NCBI GenBank assembly: GCA_965248175.1
Contig: OZ252093.1
Span: 744,001 to 808,000 of the forward strand
Reading direction: 5' to 3'
Origin: VXPQ01 sp965248175
GTDB taxonomy: Bacteria; Bacteroidota; Rhodothermia; Rhodothermales; VXPQ01
Length of the DNA: 64,000 nt
A model generated the notes under the pieces. The model was not told where the DNA came from and did not search any database. It saw only the letters and a list, made by a program, of their open reading frames with translations. The first letter of the stretch is position 1, and every line of letters starts with the position of its first letter. A program made the position numbers and the translations under genes. Positions 44,961-53,552 of this stretch are shown here, piece after piece.

Positions 44961-45008
44961 GATTTTCTGTGTTCGCCGGGATGCATATCGTTGGCGTGAA
45001 CGCCAACC

Positions 45009-45512
45009 TTAATTCCGGTCCTCCTCTGACTTCAATGCACTGAGTGCTTCCCAGCGTGGGTCTATGCTGCTGTCCTGCGTTCCTTGCGGGACGCCGAACG
45101 TCATCGGGATGTCTATGTCCTCTGCCCCAGGAGCGACGCACCGCGCCGGCACCGCAAGCAAAATCGTGTCTCGCGTAACATCGGTAAGGTCCAGAACCCG
45201 ATCACTCGGGTCCAGCATCTTGACCTCGTTGCAACTGCCTTTCCTCTCGCTTGCGAACTCCGCGCAAGAAAACAGGATGCGATACGCACCCTCGATCGGC
45301 TGATCGAAAGAACGCAGGGTACGGTCGCATTCCAGCGTAAGCTGCGCTCGAACCGTCAGCGAAACGAGAATTCGCCCCTCGGCCACGTCAAGGCGTACCG
45401 TGACTTCCACATCCCGAAACGCCGAAGGATCCAATTCCAGCGCCTCGACCTTCGGCTTGAACGTTCGTTCATGCACTCCCGGCTCCAGCGCTTCGATATC
45501 TATCGCAAACAT
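45009..45512 (-). CDS. DUF177 (YceD-like) protein
   Basis: 167 residues. DUF177 proteins are found upstream of rpmF across bacteria and have been linked to 23S rRNA or L32 accumulation. The family pattern is visible: VTVRLDVAEGRILVSLTVRA, a conserved ECDRTLRSF with Cys, then ILFSCAEF and DLTDVTRDTILLAVPARCVA. The final ~20 residues end RWEALSALK, the usual DPRWxxLxxL motif. Promoter for the operon probably lies in the gap toward dnaA. Confidence 0.85.
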   Translation of the reverse strand: MFAIDIEALEPGVHERTFKPKVEALELDPSAFRDVEVTVRLDVAEGRILVSLTVRAQLTLECDRTLRSFDQPIEGAYRILFSCAEFASERKGSCNEVKMLDPSDRVLDLTDVTRDTILLAVPARCVAPGAEDIDIPMTFGVPQGTQDSSIDPRWEALSALKSEEDRN

Positions 45513-46062
45513 GACAGTATGTCAAATCTGTTCCATCAAACGAAGATATGCACGCCAGCGTTCCGGGACAAAAACGGCGCCACGGATTCGCCAAAAATGT
45601 CGTACGGTGTACCCTGTTGTGAAAATAGAGATTCCGTGCCGGCCCGTACATGCGAAATCAAGGGATTCCGGCTTGTCTTTTGATCCCGAAATAGTTACCA
45701 TCCTGCCATGCGTTCCGCAGGAAAAAGAAGGCGCTGTCGAGTGGCAGGAGAGGGATTCCTCCGGATAGCGCACAAAACGGCATGTTTGTGAGTAAATTGT
45801 TGACAAATTTGCCTGATCCACTGGAGATGAGTACCCAGCGACGATAAAATGAAGCGGGGAGTGTGGAAAAATGCCTGGAATTTTGATTTAAGTCGTTTAT
45901 TTATAGCGACTTGCGCGAAACGAGAGGATGTGTGTAACCTGTGAGCGTCTCAACCGGAAACCGAACATGGAGCGTGCGAATCCTCGAGGGAATTATCCCC
46001 GATTGTGAATAATCGGTGCATATCGTCGAGAAACCACGCCATCCGGCGGGTTTCTCGACGAT
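45513..46062. other. probable oriC / divergent dnaA-DUF177 intergenic region
   Basis: 550 bp between divergent DUF177 and dnaA with no gene I can support (a 99-codon minus-strand frame at 45522-45821 has no recognised family). It holds AT-richer stretches (for example 45781-45815 and 45880-45906), one consensus DnaA box, a weaker TTATCCCCG and TGTGGAAAA, and an IR AAGTCG...CGACTT near 45890. The location next to dnaA makes it the best origin candidate here, but box density is low. Confidence 0.5.
46004..46012 (-). promoter_or_regulatory. DnaA box
   Basis: TGTGAATAA, that is TTATTCACA on the minus strand, an exact match to the TTATNCACA consensus. It faces a poorer TTATCCCCG site at 45993-46001. 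Confidence 0.6.
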
Positions 46063-46065
46063 ATG
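46019..46065 (+). promoter_or_regulatory. strong hairpin over the dnaA start codon
   Basis: A perfect 17-bp inverted repeat, CATATCGTCGAGAAACC (46019-46035) and its complement (46049-46065). The 13-base loop can pair further as CGCC-ATCC-GGCG with one bulged A. The dnaA ATG at 46063-46065 is the last codon of the right arm, so in mRNA the start codon would be paired. Confidence 0.8.
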
Positions 46066-47280
46066 ACCAGCGTGAACGACAGCGTGAAACAGGACTACCA
46101 AAAAGCATCCGCACATCTGCCGGGCAGTGCAGAGAAACGACCGGCGTCTGTTCCCGGAGTAGAGCCCCTTTCCGACCCGGCGACGCCAGACTATTTGCTC
46201 AACGCTGCGCCGAGCGCTTTCGAATCCTCAGACCCGTTCTTCGTCGCATCGGGACTTCCGCTCAACGGTTCGTACACCTTTGACCGATTCATAGAAGGCG
46301 ATTGCAACCAGTTCGCCCGCAGCGCTGCTCTGGCCATCGCACAGCAGCCCCGCCATACGGCCTTTAACCCGTTTCTGATTTATGGGGGCGTCGGATTAGG
46401 AAAAACGCACCTGGTTCAGGCCATCGGCAACCATGTCTGTCAGCACAGCAACTACAACGTCCTGTATACGTCGAGCGATCATTTCACCTCGGACTATATG
46501 CAATCGCTCCGGACAAACCGGAACAACGAGTTTGCCGCGTTCTACAGCGAGATAGACCTGTTAATCATCGATGACATCCAGTTCTTCAGCAATCAGGAGA
46601 AAACGCAGGAAGGCCTCTTCCACATCTTCAACATCCTGCACCAGGCCGGCAAACAGATCGTTTTTTCGACAGACCGGGCTCCGCAGGAAATGGCCGGTGT
46701 GGCTGACCGGCTGCTCTCGCGGTTTCAGGGAGGACTCGTCGCCGATCTCCAGCAACCCGAACTGGAAACGCGCATCGCTATTCTCAATCGCAAAGCCAAT
46801 GACCAGGGTATCGACATCCCATACGCATTCATCGAATTCATTGCACACCATGTCAAAAACAACGTCCGCGAGCTGGAGAGTGCACTGATACGGCTATTGG
46901 CGCACGCCACATTGCACCGGCGCGAAATAGATATCCCGCTCATCCGGGAAGTGCTGGGCGAACTGCTCATCGACACGCACGCGAAACCGGCCGTGGAAGA
47001 AATCCGCCGCATCACCTGCGAATACCTCGGGGTCTCTGAGGATCTGGTGCTTGGCCGGGGGCGAAAGCGCGAGATTGTTCAAGCGCGTCATGTAGGTATG
47101 TACTTCAGCAAACAATTGACGGGGCATTCCCTCGCAACGATAGGCAGGTATTTCGGCGGTAAGGATCATTCGACCGTGATTCATGCCTGCCGGGGCGTCG
47201 AGAACCACATGGAGACAGACCCGAACTTCCGGGAAACCCTCAAACGAATCCGTCGGGAAATTGAGATACGTCACGGGTGA
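46063..47280 (+). CDS. dnaA: chromosomal replication initiator DnaA (short N terminus)
   Basis: 405 residues; most DnaA proteins have 440-500. Domain III (AAA+) is complete: YTFDRFIEGDCNQFARSAAL, Walker A GGVGLGKTHLVQAIGN, Walker B LLIDDIQFF, sensor FSTDRAPQEM. Domain IV has the DnaA-box-binding signature IGRYFGGKDHSTVIHA. The first ~65 residues are hydrophilic and do not show the usual domain I helices with conserved Trp, and the frame is closed by a stop at 46006, so the domain is not hidden upstream. A GTG at 46072 is another possible start. No Shine-Dalgarno sequence is seen; the start lies inside a hairpin. Confidence 0.93.
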   Translation: MTSVNDSVKQDYQKASAHLPGSAEKRPASVPGVEPLSDPATPDYLLNAAPSAFESSDPFFVASGLPLNGSYTFDRFIEGDCNQFARSAALAIAQQPRHTAFNPFLIYGGVGLGKTHLVQAIGNHVCQHSNYNVLYTSSDHFTSDYMQSLRTNRNNEFAAFYSEIDLLIIDDIQFFSNQEKTQEGLFHIFNILHQAGKQIVFSTDRAPQEMAGVADRLLSRFQGGLVADLQQPELETRIAILNRKANDQGIDIPYAFIEFIAHHVKNNVRELESALIRLLAHATLHRREIDIPLIREVLGELLIDTHAKPAVEEIRRITCEYLGVSEDLVLGRGRKREIVQARHVGMYFSKQLTGHSLATIGRYFGGKDHSTVIHACRGVENHMETDPNFRETLKRIRREIEIRHG

Positions 47281-47391
47281 TTCTTTCGCCCGCGCATTAC
47301 TATCTTGGGAACCTGGGCATGGCTATTTTGCTAACCGTAGTGCTGCAAGCCGTCGCACACTTTCCACCTAAGGGATCGATACATTAACACT

Positions 47392-48510
47392 ATGAAATTT
47401 ACCGCCTCCAGCGCCGATCTCCTCAAGGCGCTGACTACCGCCGGGGGAGCCGTCCCCACAAAAAGCACCCTACCCATTCTGGAGTGCATTCTTTTCGAAC
47501 AGGTTGACGAAACGTGCCTCAGCCTGAGCGCAACGGATCTGGAGGTCACTATCGTACAACGGGTCGAAGTGCAATTTGAAGAGAACCATATCCGACGTAT
47601 TGCCGTGCCGGCCCGGCGCCTGCTGGACACGCTGCGCGCTTTGCCCGAAGTACCGATCTCCTTCGAAGCGGACGACGAATTTCGGATCGTGCTCAAAACC
47701 GATGTGGGCGAATACAAAATGTCCGGACATGATGGGAGCGACTATCCATCCTTGCCCGAACTCGACCCGGAACACAGCATAGAAACAACCGGTGATCTCA
47801 TCCGACGTGCGATCAACAAGACCAGTTTCGCCGTTAGCAGGGACGCACTGCGCCCGGCCATGATGGGGGTGTATTTTCAGATCGGTCCAGAACCGGGACG
47901 TGCCGTTGCGACGGACGGACATCGCCTTGTCCGTATGCAAATCGACTCCATAACGGCGCAGGAAGATGTCAACTTCATCATTCCGGAAAAAGCCATCTCA
48001 CTGGCCGGCAAGGCCCTCTCCGGAGAAACATGCACGATTCTCGTGGACGCAGGGTATGCGGGCTTCGTTGCCGGCAATACCCGCATCCTTGTGCGGCTTA
48101 TCGCCGAAGCGTACCCCAACTACGAAGCCGTTATTCCGAAAGACAACGACAAGCGGATTGTTGTGGAACGGAACGCCCTGCTCGCCGCCGTGAAACGCGT
48201 TAGCCTTTATTCGTCCAGTCTAACGCCCCAGATACGCCTGAAGCTCAGCGCAAACCACATCGAAATCGATGCACAGGATATTGAGCGAGCGAGCGAAGCG
48301 CATGAGACCGTACCATGCGAATACAACAGCGAGCCGATGGCTATCGGATTCAATGCAACCTATCTGAACGAGGTCCTGGGGCACATTGACGACGATGAAA
48401 TCGTCATCGAGTTCAGTTCTCCGAACCGTGCCGGCGTCGTTACGCCCCAAACCCAGCGGGACGGCGAACATGTCTTGATGCTGATCATGCCGGTGATGTT
48501 GAACAACTGA
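47392..48510 (+). CDS. dnaN: DNA polymerase III beta subunit (sliding clamp)
   Basis: 372 residues, three repeated clamp domains. The start MKFTASSADLLKALTTAGGA then STLPILECILFE is typical; ATDLEVTIVQ, FRIVLKTDVGEYKMSG, SRDALRPAMMGVYF and RLVRMQ in the middle; and the C-terminal MLIMPVML matches the family end PMR/VxL that lines the binding groove. It lies 111 bp after dnaA. recF, which often follows, is at 10-11 kb instead. Confidence 0.96.
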   Translation: MKFTASSADLLKALTTAGGAVPTKSTLPILECILFEQVDETCLSLSATDLEVTIVQRVEVQFEENHIRRIAVPARRLLDTLRALPEVPISFEADDEFRIVLKTDVGEYKMSGHDGSDYPSLPELDPEHSIETTGDLIRRAINKTSFAVSRDALRPAMMGVYFQIGPEPGRAVATDGHRLVRMQIDSITAQEDVNFIIPEKAISLAGKALSGETCTILVDAGYAGFVAGNTRILVRLIAEAYPNYEAVIPKDNDKRIVVERNALLAAVKRVSLYSSSLTPQIRLKLSANHIEIDAQDIERASEAHETVPCEYNSEPMAIGFNATYLNEVLGHIDDDEIVIEFSSPNRAGVVTPQTQRDGEHVLMLIMPVMLNN

Positions 48511-48957
48511 CAGGTCAGTGGGGAGACCGTGCCCGGCGCCATCATGCTTTCGCCTTTGCCCCCGGGAGACGAACAGACACAGCACCCATACCGACAGGAA
48601 GGCCAGCAAGAATAGAGCCGTGCATCGCGAAAGGGCGCCCTCCTGTCCACGTGTCCGAAACTCTTTCCGCCAGGAATCCCGCGAGGTATCAGGAGAGGAT
48701 TGCTGCAAAATCGCAGGGGTTCCTCCTACGAGTTCGCGGAATTGCTTCCCGGCGCACGAAGAGGATTCCAGTTCGTCTCGCCGACGCCGCATACGTTCGT
48801 AGCGCGTCGTTAGCGAGGGGCAGCGCTGAACGGATCGTTCCAGGCGCTTCAACGCAGCGATCAATTCAACCGGTCTGCACTCTGCACTCTGATCGCGCAT
48901 AACGGCAAGAACCGCCAGCGCCTTATCGACGGTGGACCGTCGTGTCTTCTCTTCCAT
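48220..48957 (-). CDS. hypothetical single-pass membrane protein next to an ECF sigma gene
   Basis: 245 residues. The first ~115 are cytosolic and charged (STVDKALAVLAVMRDQ, ALKRLERSVQRCP), then one strong membrane helix CTALFLLAFLSVWVLCLFVS. The stretch after the helix is antisense to dnaN for ~290 bp, and is unlike a real protein (RRKHDGAG, QHHRHDQHQD), so the true product may end earlier through an error or may be read as drawn. It starts 112 bp after the sigma factor gene on the same strand. A sigma gene followed by a one-helix protein suggests an anti-sigma role; there is no ZAS motif to support it. Confidence 0.42.
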   Translation of the reverse strand: MEEKTRRSTVDKALAVLAVMRDQSAECRPVELIAALKRLERSVQRCPSLTTRYERMRRRRDELESSSCAGKQFRELVGGTPAILQQSSPDTSRDSWRKEFRTRGQEGALSRCTALFLLAFLSVWVLCLFVSRGQRRKHDGAGHGLPTDLSVVQHHRHDQHQDMFAVPLGLGRNDAGTVRRTELDDDFIVVNVPQDLVQIGCIESDSHRLAVVFAWYGLMRFARSLNILCIDFDVVCAELQAYLGR

Positions 48958-49069
48958 GGGCCTGCTCGAAGCGCCAGTGAGGAACGGGGGGAGCCCACAC
49001 TACATCTCCATACACAGCACGTCTTAACACCTGACGAATAAAAACGTGCCCTGCTTCAGGTACATTGCT

Positions 49070-49696
49070 TTATTCGAAATTTTTTAGAAATTCCGCATCT
49101 TCCCGCAAACGTTTGATTGCTTTGTAAATGTATGCACGAATGGTCGGAAGCGGCCGACCCGTCCGTTGCGCGATCTCCGCATACGATAACCCGGAGAGAA
49201 AGCGAAGCCGCGTGCAAGAACGCAGATGAGGCGGAAGCCTATCGATGGCGCGGGCCAGAGCCTGTCGCCTCGTCCCGGGTTCATTGTAGGAAACCGGTGA
49301 TTCCGCCACGAGAGAAAGCAACGGGGCTCGTTCGATCGGTATCTGGTGGCGTTTCGAGCGAAGGTAGTTGCGGAACGTATTCTTGCACACCACGCTGACC
49401 CAGCTCGCATAACGCGACGGCTCCCTGATCTGGGCTTCCCGCGCTTCCGTTTTGCGAAACGCGATCTCAATGATCGCATCCAGATCAACAGCGCTCCAGG
49501 ATGTTTCCTGAACAAATTTCACCAGAAAATATCTTCGGATAAAACAGTACGTCCATAATTGAATCACCTCGCGCTCATGGGCGTCTCCTGAGGTGCGCCA
49601 GCGGAAATAGGTTGCGTTTATGGCGGAAATGTCGTCGAGATGAAAAGGCAGGGCGGCCACCAATTCGTCCAGGGACTCAAAGAACGAGTACGTCAT
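49070..49696 (-). CDS. ECF-type RNA polymerase sigma factor
   Basis: 208 residues. Region 2 is seen in DLDAIIEIAFRKTEAREAQI and PSRYASWVSVVCKNTFRNYLR, and region 4 in AIDRLPPHLRSCTRLRFLSG followed by the HTH LSYAEIAQRTGRPLPTIRAYIYKAIKRLRE. The N-terminal ~50 residues are longer than in a typical ECF sigma. It would direct RNA polymerase to a small regulon; the target promoters are not visible here. It is oriented away from rplM. Confidence 0.88.
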   Translation of the reverse strand: MTYSFFESLDELVAALPFHLDDISAINATYFRWRTSGDAHEREVIQLWTYCFIRRYFLVKFVQETSWSAVDLDAIIEIAFRKTEAREAQIREPSRYASWVSVVCKNTFRNYLRSKRHQIPIERAPLLSLVAESPVSYNEPGTRRQALARAIDRLPPHLRSCTRLRFLSGLSYAEIAQRTGRPLPTIRAYIYKAIKRLREDAEFLKNFE

Positions 49697-50023
49697 CGAT
49701 AACCCGGCGGCGGGCGAGGAAATAAAACAGACGGCGGAAAAACCCGCGCGGGCGACGCTTTCGAGGTGGGTTCTGGCGGATCAAAGACGCCGCAAGACCG
49801 CTACATGAAACAACGGTCAGCATCTGTGTGGAAAGACTTGACGTAATACTCCAAAGGCCGTATCTTCCTTGGCTACGATGATTCGTAACGGGTGTCCTCG
49901 GGGCCGTCCGGGCATTCCACCGGAATAATCCGACGCCACGGAACCGCCTTGATTCGGTGCCTGCGCGGTGCATCAGGCAAAGATGATGTGCTGCGTAGCG
50001 GTTCAAGATAAATAATTTTAACC
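49697..50023 (+). other. intergenic region and leader upstream of rplM
   Basis: 327 bp between the divergent sigma factor and rplM genes. I see no gene, only the promoter at 49838-49866 and a ~150-nt leader that could carry autogenous L13 control, as known for rplM-rpsI in other bacteria. No clear Shine-Dalgarno precedes the rplM ATG. Confidence 0.45.
49838..49866 (+). promoter_or_regulatory. sigma-70-type promoter for rplM-rpsI
   Basis: -35 TTGACG (49838-49843), 17-bp spacer, -10 TATCTT (49861-49866). It is about 157 bp upstream of the rplM start. Confidence 0.6.
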
Positions 50024-50467
50024 ATGGATGCGAACACCTTCAAAACTTATTCCGCCAAGCCCAGCGACATTGAGCGCACCTGGTACATCGTCGACGCCAG
50101 CCAGCAGGTAGCTGGACGGCTTGCATCGCGCATCGCCTCTATTCTGCGCGGAAAACACAACCCCCGGTTCACGCCCCATGTGGATACCGGCGATTTTGTG
50201 ATTGTCGTAAATGCGGACAAGGTCCGCCTCACCGGCAACAAGGAAACGGCGAAAGAGTACTTTCGTCACAGCGGGTATCCAGGCGGCGAACGGTTCACAA
50301 CGCCCGAGGAAATGCGCGTCTCCAAACCGGATTTTATCGTGCGGAACGCCGTCCGGGGAATGATGCCGAAAGGCCCCCTTGGCCGTCAGATGCTTAAAAA
50401 ACTGAAGGTGTACGCCGGCCCGGATCATCCGCACTCGGCGCAGCAACCAAAGGAACTCACCCTATAA
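50024..50467 (+). CDS. rplM: 50S ribosomal protein L13
   Basis: 147 residues. Family signatures: WYIVDASQQVAGRLASRIAS, LRGKHNPRFTPHVDTGDFVI, then VNADKVRLTGNK, YFRHSGYPGG and GMMPKGPLGRQMLKKLKVYAG (read in parts). An early assembly protein of the 50S subunit. It is followed by rpsI after 26 bp, the near-universal L13-S9 pair. Confidence 0.97.
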   Translation: MDANTFKTYSAKPSDIERTWYIVDASQQVAGRLASRIASILRGKHNPRFTPHVDTGDFVIVVNADKVRLTGNKETAKEYFRHSGYPGGERFTTPEEMRVSKPDFIVRNAVRGMMPKGPLGRQMLKKLKVYAGPDHPHSAQQPKELTL

Positions 50468-50493
50468 CCAGCGAAACGACGACTCTTTAGTTC

Positions 50494-50889
50494 ATGGCAG
50501 GACCTGTTCAGCATATCGGCTTAGGCCGTCGGAAAACATCCACTGCGCGCGTCTATCTGCGCGCCGGCAACGGTCAGGTGACGATCAACCGCCGTCCCTA
50601 CGAAGAGTATTTTCCGCTCGACTGGCGGCGTAAGATCATCTTCCAGCCCTTTGAGGTAACCGGTACGACCGGGCAATTCGACGTACTGGTCAATGCAAAA
50701 GGCGGGGGATTGACGGGACAGGTCGAAGCCATCCGCCTCGGCGTTGCTCGTGCGCTGCTCGATTTTAACGGAGATTTCAAAAAACCTCTTCGTGACGCCG
50801 GCCTGCTTACCCGGGACGACCGCATGGTCGAACGCAAGAAGTACGGTCGTCCGAAGGCCCGCAAACGGTTCCAGTTCAGCAAGCGGTAA
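50494..50889 (+). CDS. rpsI: 30S ribosomal protein S9
   Basis: 131 residues. GLGRRKTSTARVYLRAGNG near the start, GGGLTGQVEAIRLGVARALL in the middle, and the C-terminal basic tail RDDRMVERKKYGRPKARKRF-QFSKR that reaches the P-site tRNA. The end in ...KR is conserved. Second gene of the rplM-rpsI operon. Confidence 0.97.
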   Translation: MAGPVQHIGLGRRKTSTARVYLRAGNGQVTINRRPYEEYFPLDWRRKIIFQPFEVTGTTGQFDVLVNAKGGGLTGQVEAIRLGVARALLDFNGDFKKPLRDAGLLTRDDRMVERKKYGRPKARKRFQFSKR

Positions 50890-51016
50890 CGCATGCACCG
50901 GACAACCGTTTTTAATCACACATACCGCCTGACATGCAACGGGGTGGCCGGGGCGCCGGTCATGTTTCATGAGGGACGGCGGTAGAGGAACAAACCCGGC
51001 GGATTCCGCCCTGTTC

Positions 51017-51823
51017 ATGAGCGAAACGACACCCGCAACGACCGTCTCCGAGCCCGGAGCAACCCCGCAGGAAGCCCCTGAAACCGGACAGAAATCCGGA
51101 CACCAGGTCAGCATCGAGCAACTCCTTAAAGCAGGTACGCATTTCGGGCACCTCACGTCCCGCTGGAATCCGAAGATGAAGAAATACATCTTCATGCAGC
51201 GGAACAACATCCATATCATCGACCTGATGCAAACGCAGGCGATGCTGAACACCGCGGCAGAGGCGGCCTCCCGTTTTGCGCGCATCGGCAGACCGCTCCT
51301 CTTCGTAGGCACGAAAAAACAGGCCAGGGAAACAGTCCGTACCTATGCGGAATCGTGCGATTCTCCGTACGTGGTTGAACGCTGGCTTGGCGGCACGCTG
51401 ACGAATTTCCAGACCATTCGCGGGAGCATCCGGCGAATGGACGAACTGGCCCGATTCGAGGAAGGAGAATCTTTCCAGACGCTCAAGAAAAAAGAGCGGC
51501 TGATGCATACCCGCGAACACGAAAAGCTCGTGAAGGTGCTCAGCGGCATAGCCACCATGCCGCGTCTGCCGGGAGCGGCTTTCGTGGTGGACATCAATCG
51601 GGAACACATTGCCGTAAAGGAGGCACGCAAACTCGGCATACCGATCATTGCAATGATCGATACGAACTGCAATCCGGACCTGGTCGATTACCCGATCCCG
51701 GCCAATGACGACGCACTCAAGTCGATCCAGCTTGTTACCTCCGTCATCGCCAATGCGGTGAACGAAGGCAAGCGCGCGAAAGAAATCAAGGAAGCCCACG
51801 AAGACAACAAGCGGAAATCCTGA
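51017..51823 (+). CDS. rpsB: 30S ribosomal protein S2
   Basis: 268 residues from ATG 51017 (MSETTPATTVSE); an in-frame ATG at 50969 adds 16 non-homologous residues. The first ~35 residues are a low-complexity extension; the fold starts at SIEQLLKAGTHFGHLTSRWN. Other motifs: YIFMQRNNIHIIDLMQTQ, FVGTKKQARETV, RWLGGTLTNFQTIR and AIMIDTNCNPDLVDYPIPAND-type segment. It binds S1 and completes the 30S subunit. rpsB is followed by tsf and pyrH in the usual order. Confidence 0.96.
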   Translation: MSETTPATTVSEPGATPQEAPETGQKSGHQVSIEQLLKAGTHFGHLTSRWNPKMKKYIFMQRNNIHIIDLMQTQAMLNTAAEAASRFARIGRPLLFVGTKKQARETVRTYAESCDSPYVVERWLGGTLTNFQTIRGSIRRMDELARFEEGESFQTLKKKERLMHTREHEKLVKVLSGIATMPRLPGAAFVVDINREHIAVKEARKLGIPIIAMIDTNCNPDLVDYPIPANDDALKSIQLVTSVIANAVNEGKRAKEIKEAHEDNKRKS

Positions 51824-51894
51824 CGAACCGGCGATCCTCGCAGTCGCACGGATCGCCCCTCTGGCGAATTCCTCTTTGAAGACGAGAACCGACC

Positions 51895-52725
51895 ATGACT
51901 ATAACGGCAGCCGACGTCAAGAAACTCCGTGAAATCACGGGAGTCGGCATGATGGACTGCAAAAAAGCACTCCAGGAAGCGAACGGCGATCTGGAAGCCG
52001 CCGTGGATATTCTGCGCAAAAAAGGACAGAAGGTGGCGGAGAAACGAGCCACCCGGGAAGCCAACGAAGGCCTCATCGTGGCTGCGCTTTCCGACAACGG
52101 GAAAAGGGGAGTGCTCCTCGAACTCAATTGCGAAACCGACTTCGTCGCAAGGAACGAGGAATTCGGACAACTTGCCGAAGCAATTGCCCGGATCGTACTG
52201 GGAAAAGCCCCGCAAGACACCGATGCATTGCAAGGTGTCGAGTTTGCGGGAGGCCGGACGGTGGAACAGGCCCTGGTGGAAGCAACGGGTAAGATCGGCG
52301 AGAAGATTGTCGCACGCCGGTTTGCCCTGCTTGAAAGCGAGGACGGGCAGATCGTTGCCTATATTCACCCGGGCTCCCGCCTCGGTGTCCTTGTGGACAT
52401 GTACGGCAACGGTCAAGTGGAAGACGCCGGAACCGACGTGGCCATGCAGGTGGCCGCCATGAACCCCGTCGCCACCACCCAGGAAGACATCCCCGAGAGT
52501 GTCAAGGAGAAAGAGCTTGAGATTGCGCGGGAATCCGCCCGGAACGAAGGCAAGCCGGATCACCTTATTGACCGAATCGCCAACGGTAAGCTGGAACGGT
52601 ACTTCAAGGATCACGTGCTGGTCGAACAACCTTTCGTCAAGGATTCCTCAATGAGTGTAAAGGCGATGCTACACAAAGCGGAGGCTGGCGTACGCCAGTT
52701 CGTTCGTTTCGCGCTGGGAGAATAA
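51895..52725 (+). CDS. tsf: translation elongation factor Ts
   Basis: 276 residues. EF-Ts is the guanine nucleotide exchange factor for EF-Tu. UBA-like start VKKLREITGVGMMDCKKALQ, then KGQKVAEKRATREANEGLIV, the core LLELNCETDFVARNEEF that inserts near the EF-Tu nucleotide site, and a C-terminal KDSSMSVKAMLHKA. It ends 22 bp before pyrH. Confidence 0.96.
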   Translation: MTITAADVKKLREITGVGMMDCKKALQEANGDLEAAVDILRKKGQKVAEKRATREANEGLIVAALSDNGKRGVLLELNCETDFVARNEEFGQLAEAIARIVLGKAPQDTDALQGVEFAGGRTVEQALVEATGKIGEKIVARRFALLESEDGQIVAYIHPGSRLGVLVDMYGNGQVEDAGTDVAMQVAAMNPVATTQEDIPESVKEKELEIARESARNEGKPDHLIDRIANGKLERYFKDHVLVEQPFVKDSSMSVKAMLHKAEAGVRQFVRFALGE

Positions 52726-52746
52726 TCTCCTAACCCCCCTGAAATC

Positions 52747-53499
52747 ATGGCAAGCGATACGCAGCGCAGCGCATACAAGCGTATTCTGCTCAAACTGAGC
52801 GGGGAAGCGTTGCTGGGCGCCCGGTCGTACGGCATCGATCCCGATGTGCTTGCCGGATACGCCCGGGAGATCGAAACCATCGTGGAGCGCGGAATAGAAG
52901 TGGCGGTCGTAATCGGCGGCGGCAATATTTTTCGCGGCGTTCGAACCACCCATGCCGGCATGACCCGTGCACATGCCGATTACATGGGTATGCTCGCCAC
53001 GATGATCAACGCCATGGCGTTGCAAGACGCCCTTGAGCAAGCGGGCCTCCAGACACGGTTGCAATCCAGCATAAAGATGGAGGAAATCGCCGAGCCGTTC
53101 ATCCGCCGCCGGGCTATCCGCCACCTGGAAAAAGGACGGGTGGTCATTTTCGGCGCCGGCACAGGGAATCCATACTTCACGACCGACACGGCCGCTGCGC
53201 TTCGGGCCCTCGAAATCGAAGCCGATGTCCTCCTGAAAGGTACGCGTGTCGCAGGCATTTTTTCGGCGGATCCCGAAGCCGATCCGGATGCGAAAATGTA
53301 CGACGAAATTGCCGGGGACGAGGTCATTCGCAGGGATCTCCGCGTCATGGATATTACCGCCTTCACCCTCTGCCGTGAATCGAAATTGCCGATCCTTGTG
53401 TTCAATATGAATGAGCCGGGCAATCTGCAGAGCATCGTCTCCGGCAAGCACATCGGCACCGTCGTCCACTGGAACGAAAACCCGGCGACGGCGACCTGA
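52747..53499 (+). CDS. pyrH: UMP kinase
   Basis: 250 residues. Hexameric amino-acid-kinase-fold enzyme making UDP from UMP. KRILLKLSGEALLGARSYGID at the start, VAVVIGGGNIFRG for the phosphate sites, MGMLATMINAMALQDALE, and VVIFGAGTGNPYFTTDTAAALRA (read in parts) binding UMP. It lies between tsf and frr as in most bacteria. Confidence 0.96.
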   Translation: MASDTQRSAYKRILLKLSGEALLGARSYGIDPDVLAGYAREIETIVERGIEVAVVIGGGNIFRGVRTTHAGMTRAHADYMGMLATMINAMALQDALEQAGLQTRLQSSIKMEEIAEPFIRRRAIRHLEKGRVVIFGAGTGNPYFTTDTAAALRALEIEADVLLKGTRVAGIFSADPEADPDAKMYDEIAGDEVIRRDLRVMDITAFTLCRESKLPILVFNMNEPGNLQSIVSGKHIGTVVHWNENPATAT

Positions 53500-53552
53500 A
53501 AACTCGAGGGGCATCCAGGAACGGACATGCTCTCCTTCACACGAGCCCAGCC

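Noticed and set aside
45522..45821. 99-codon minus-strand frame in the dnaA-DUF177 gap
   Set aside because: No family, no ribosome-binding site, and it occupies the presumed origin; not supported enough to call.
49677..50006. 109-codon minus-strand frame upstream of the sigma factor
   Set aside because: It overlaps the sigma start and the rplM promoter, is Arg-rich and has no homology.
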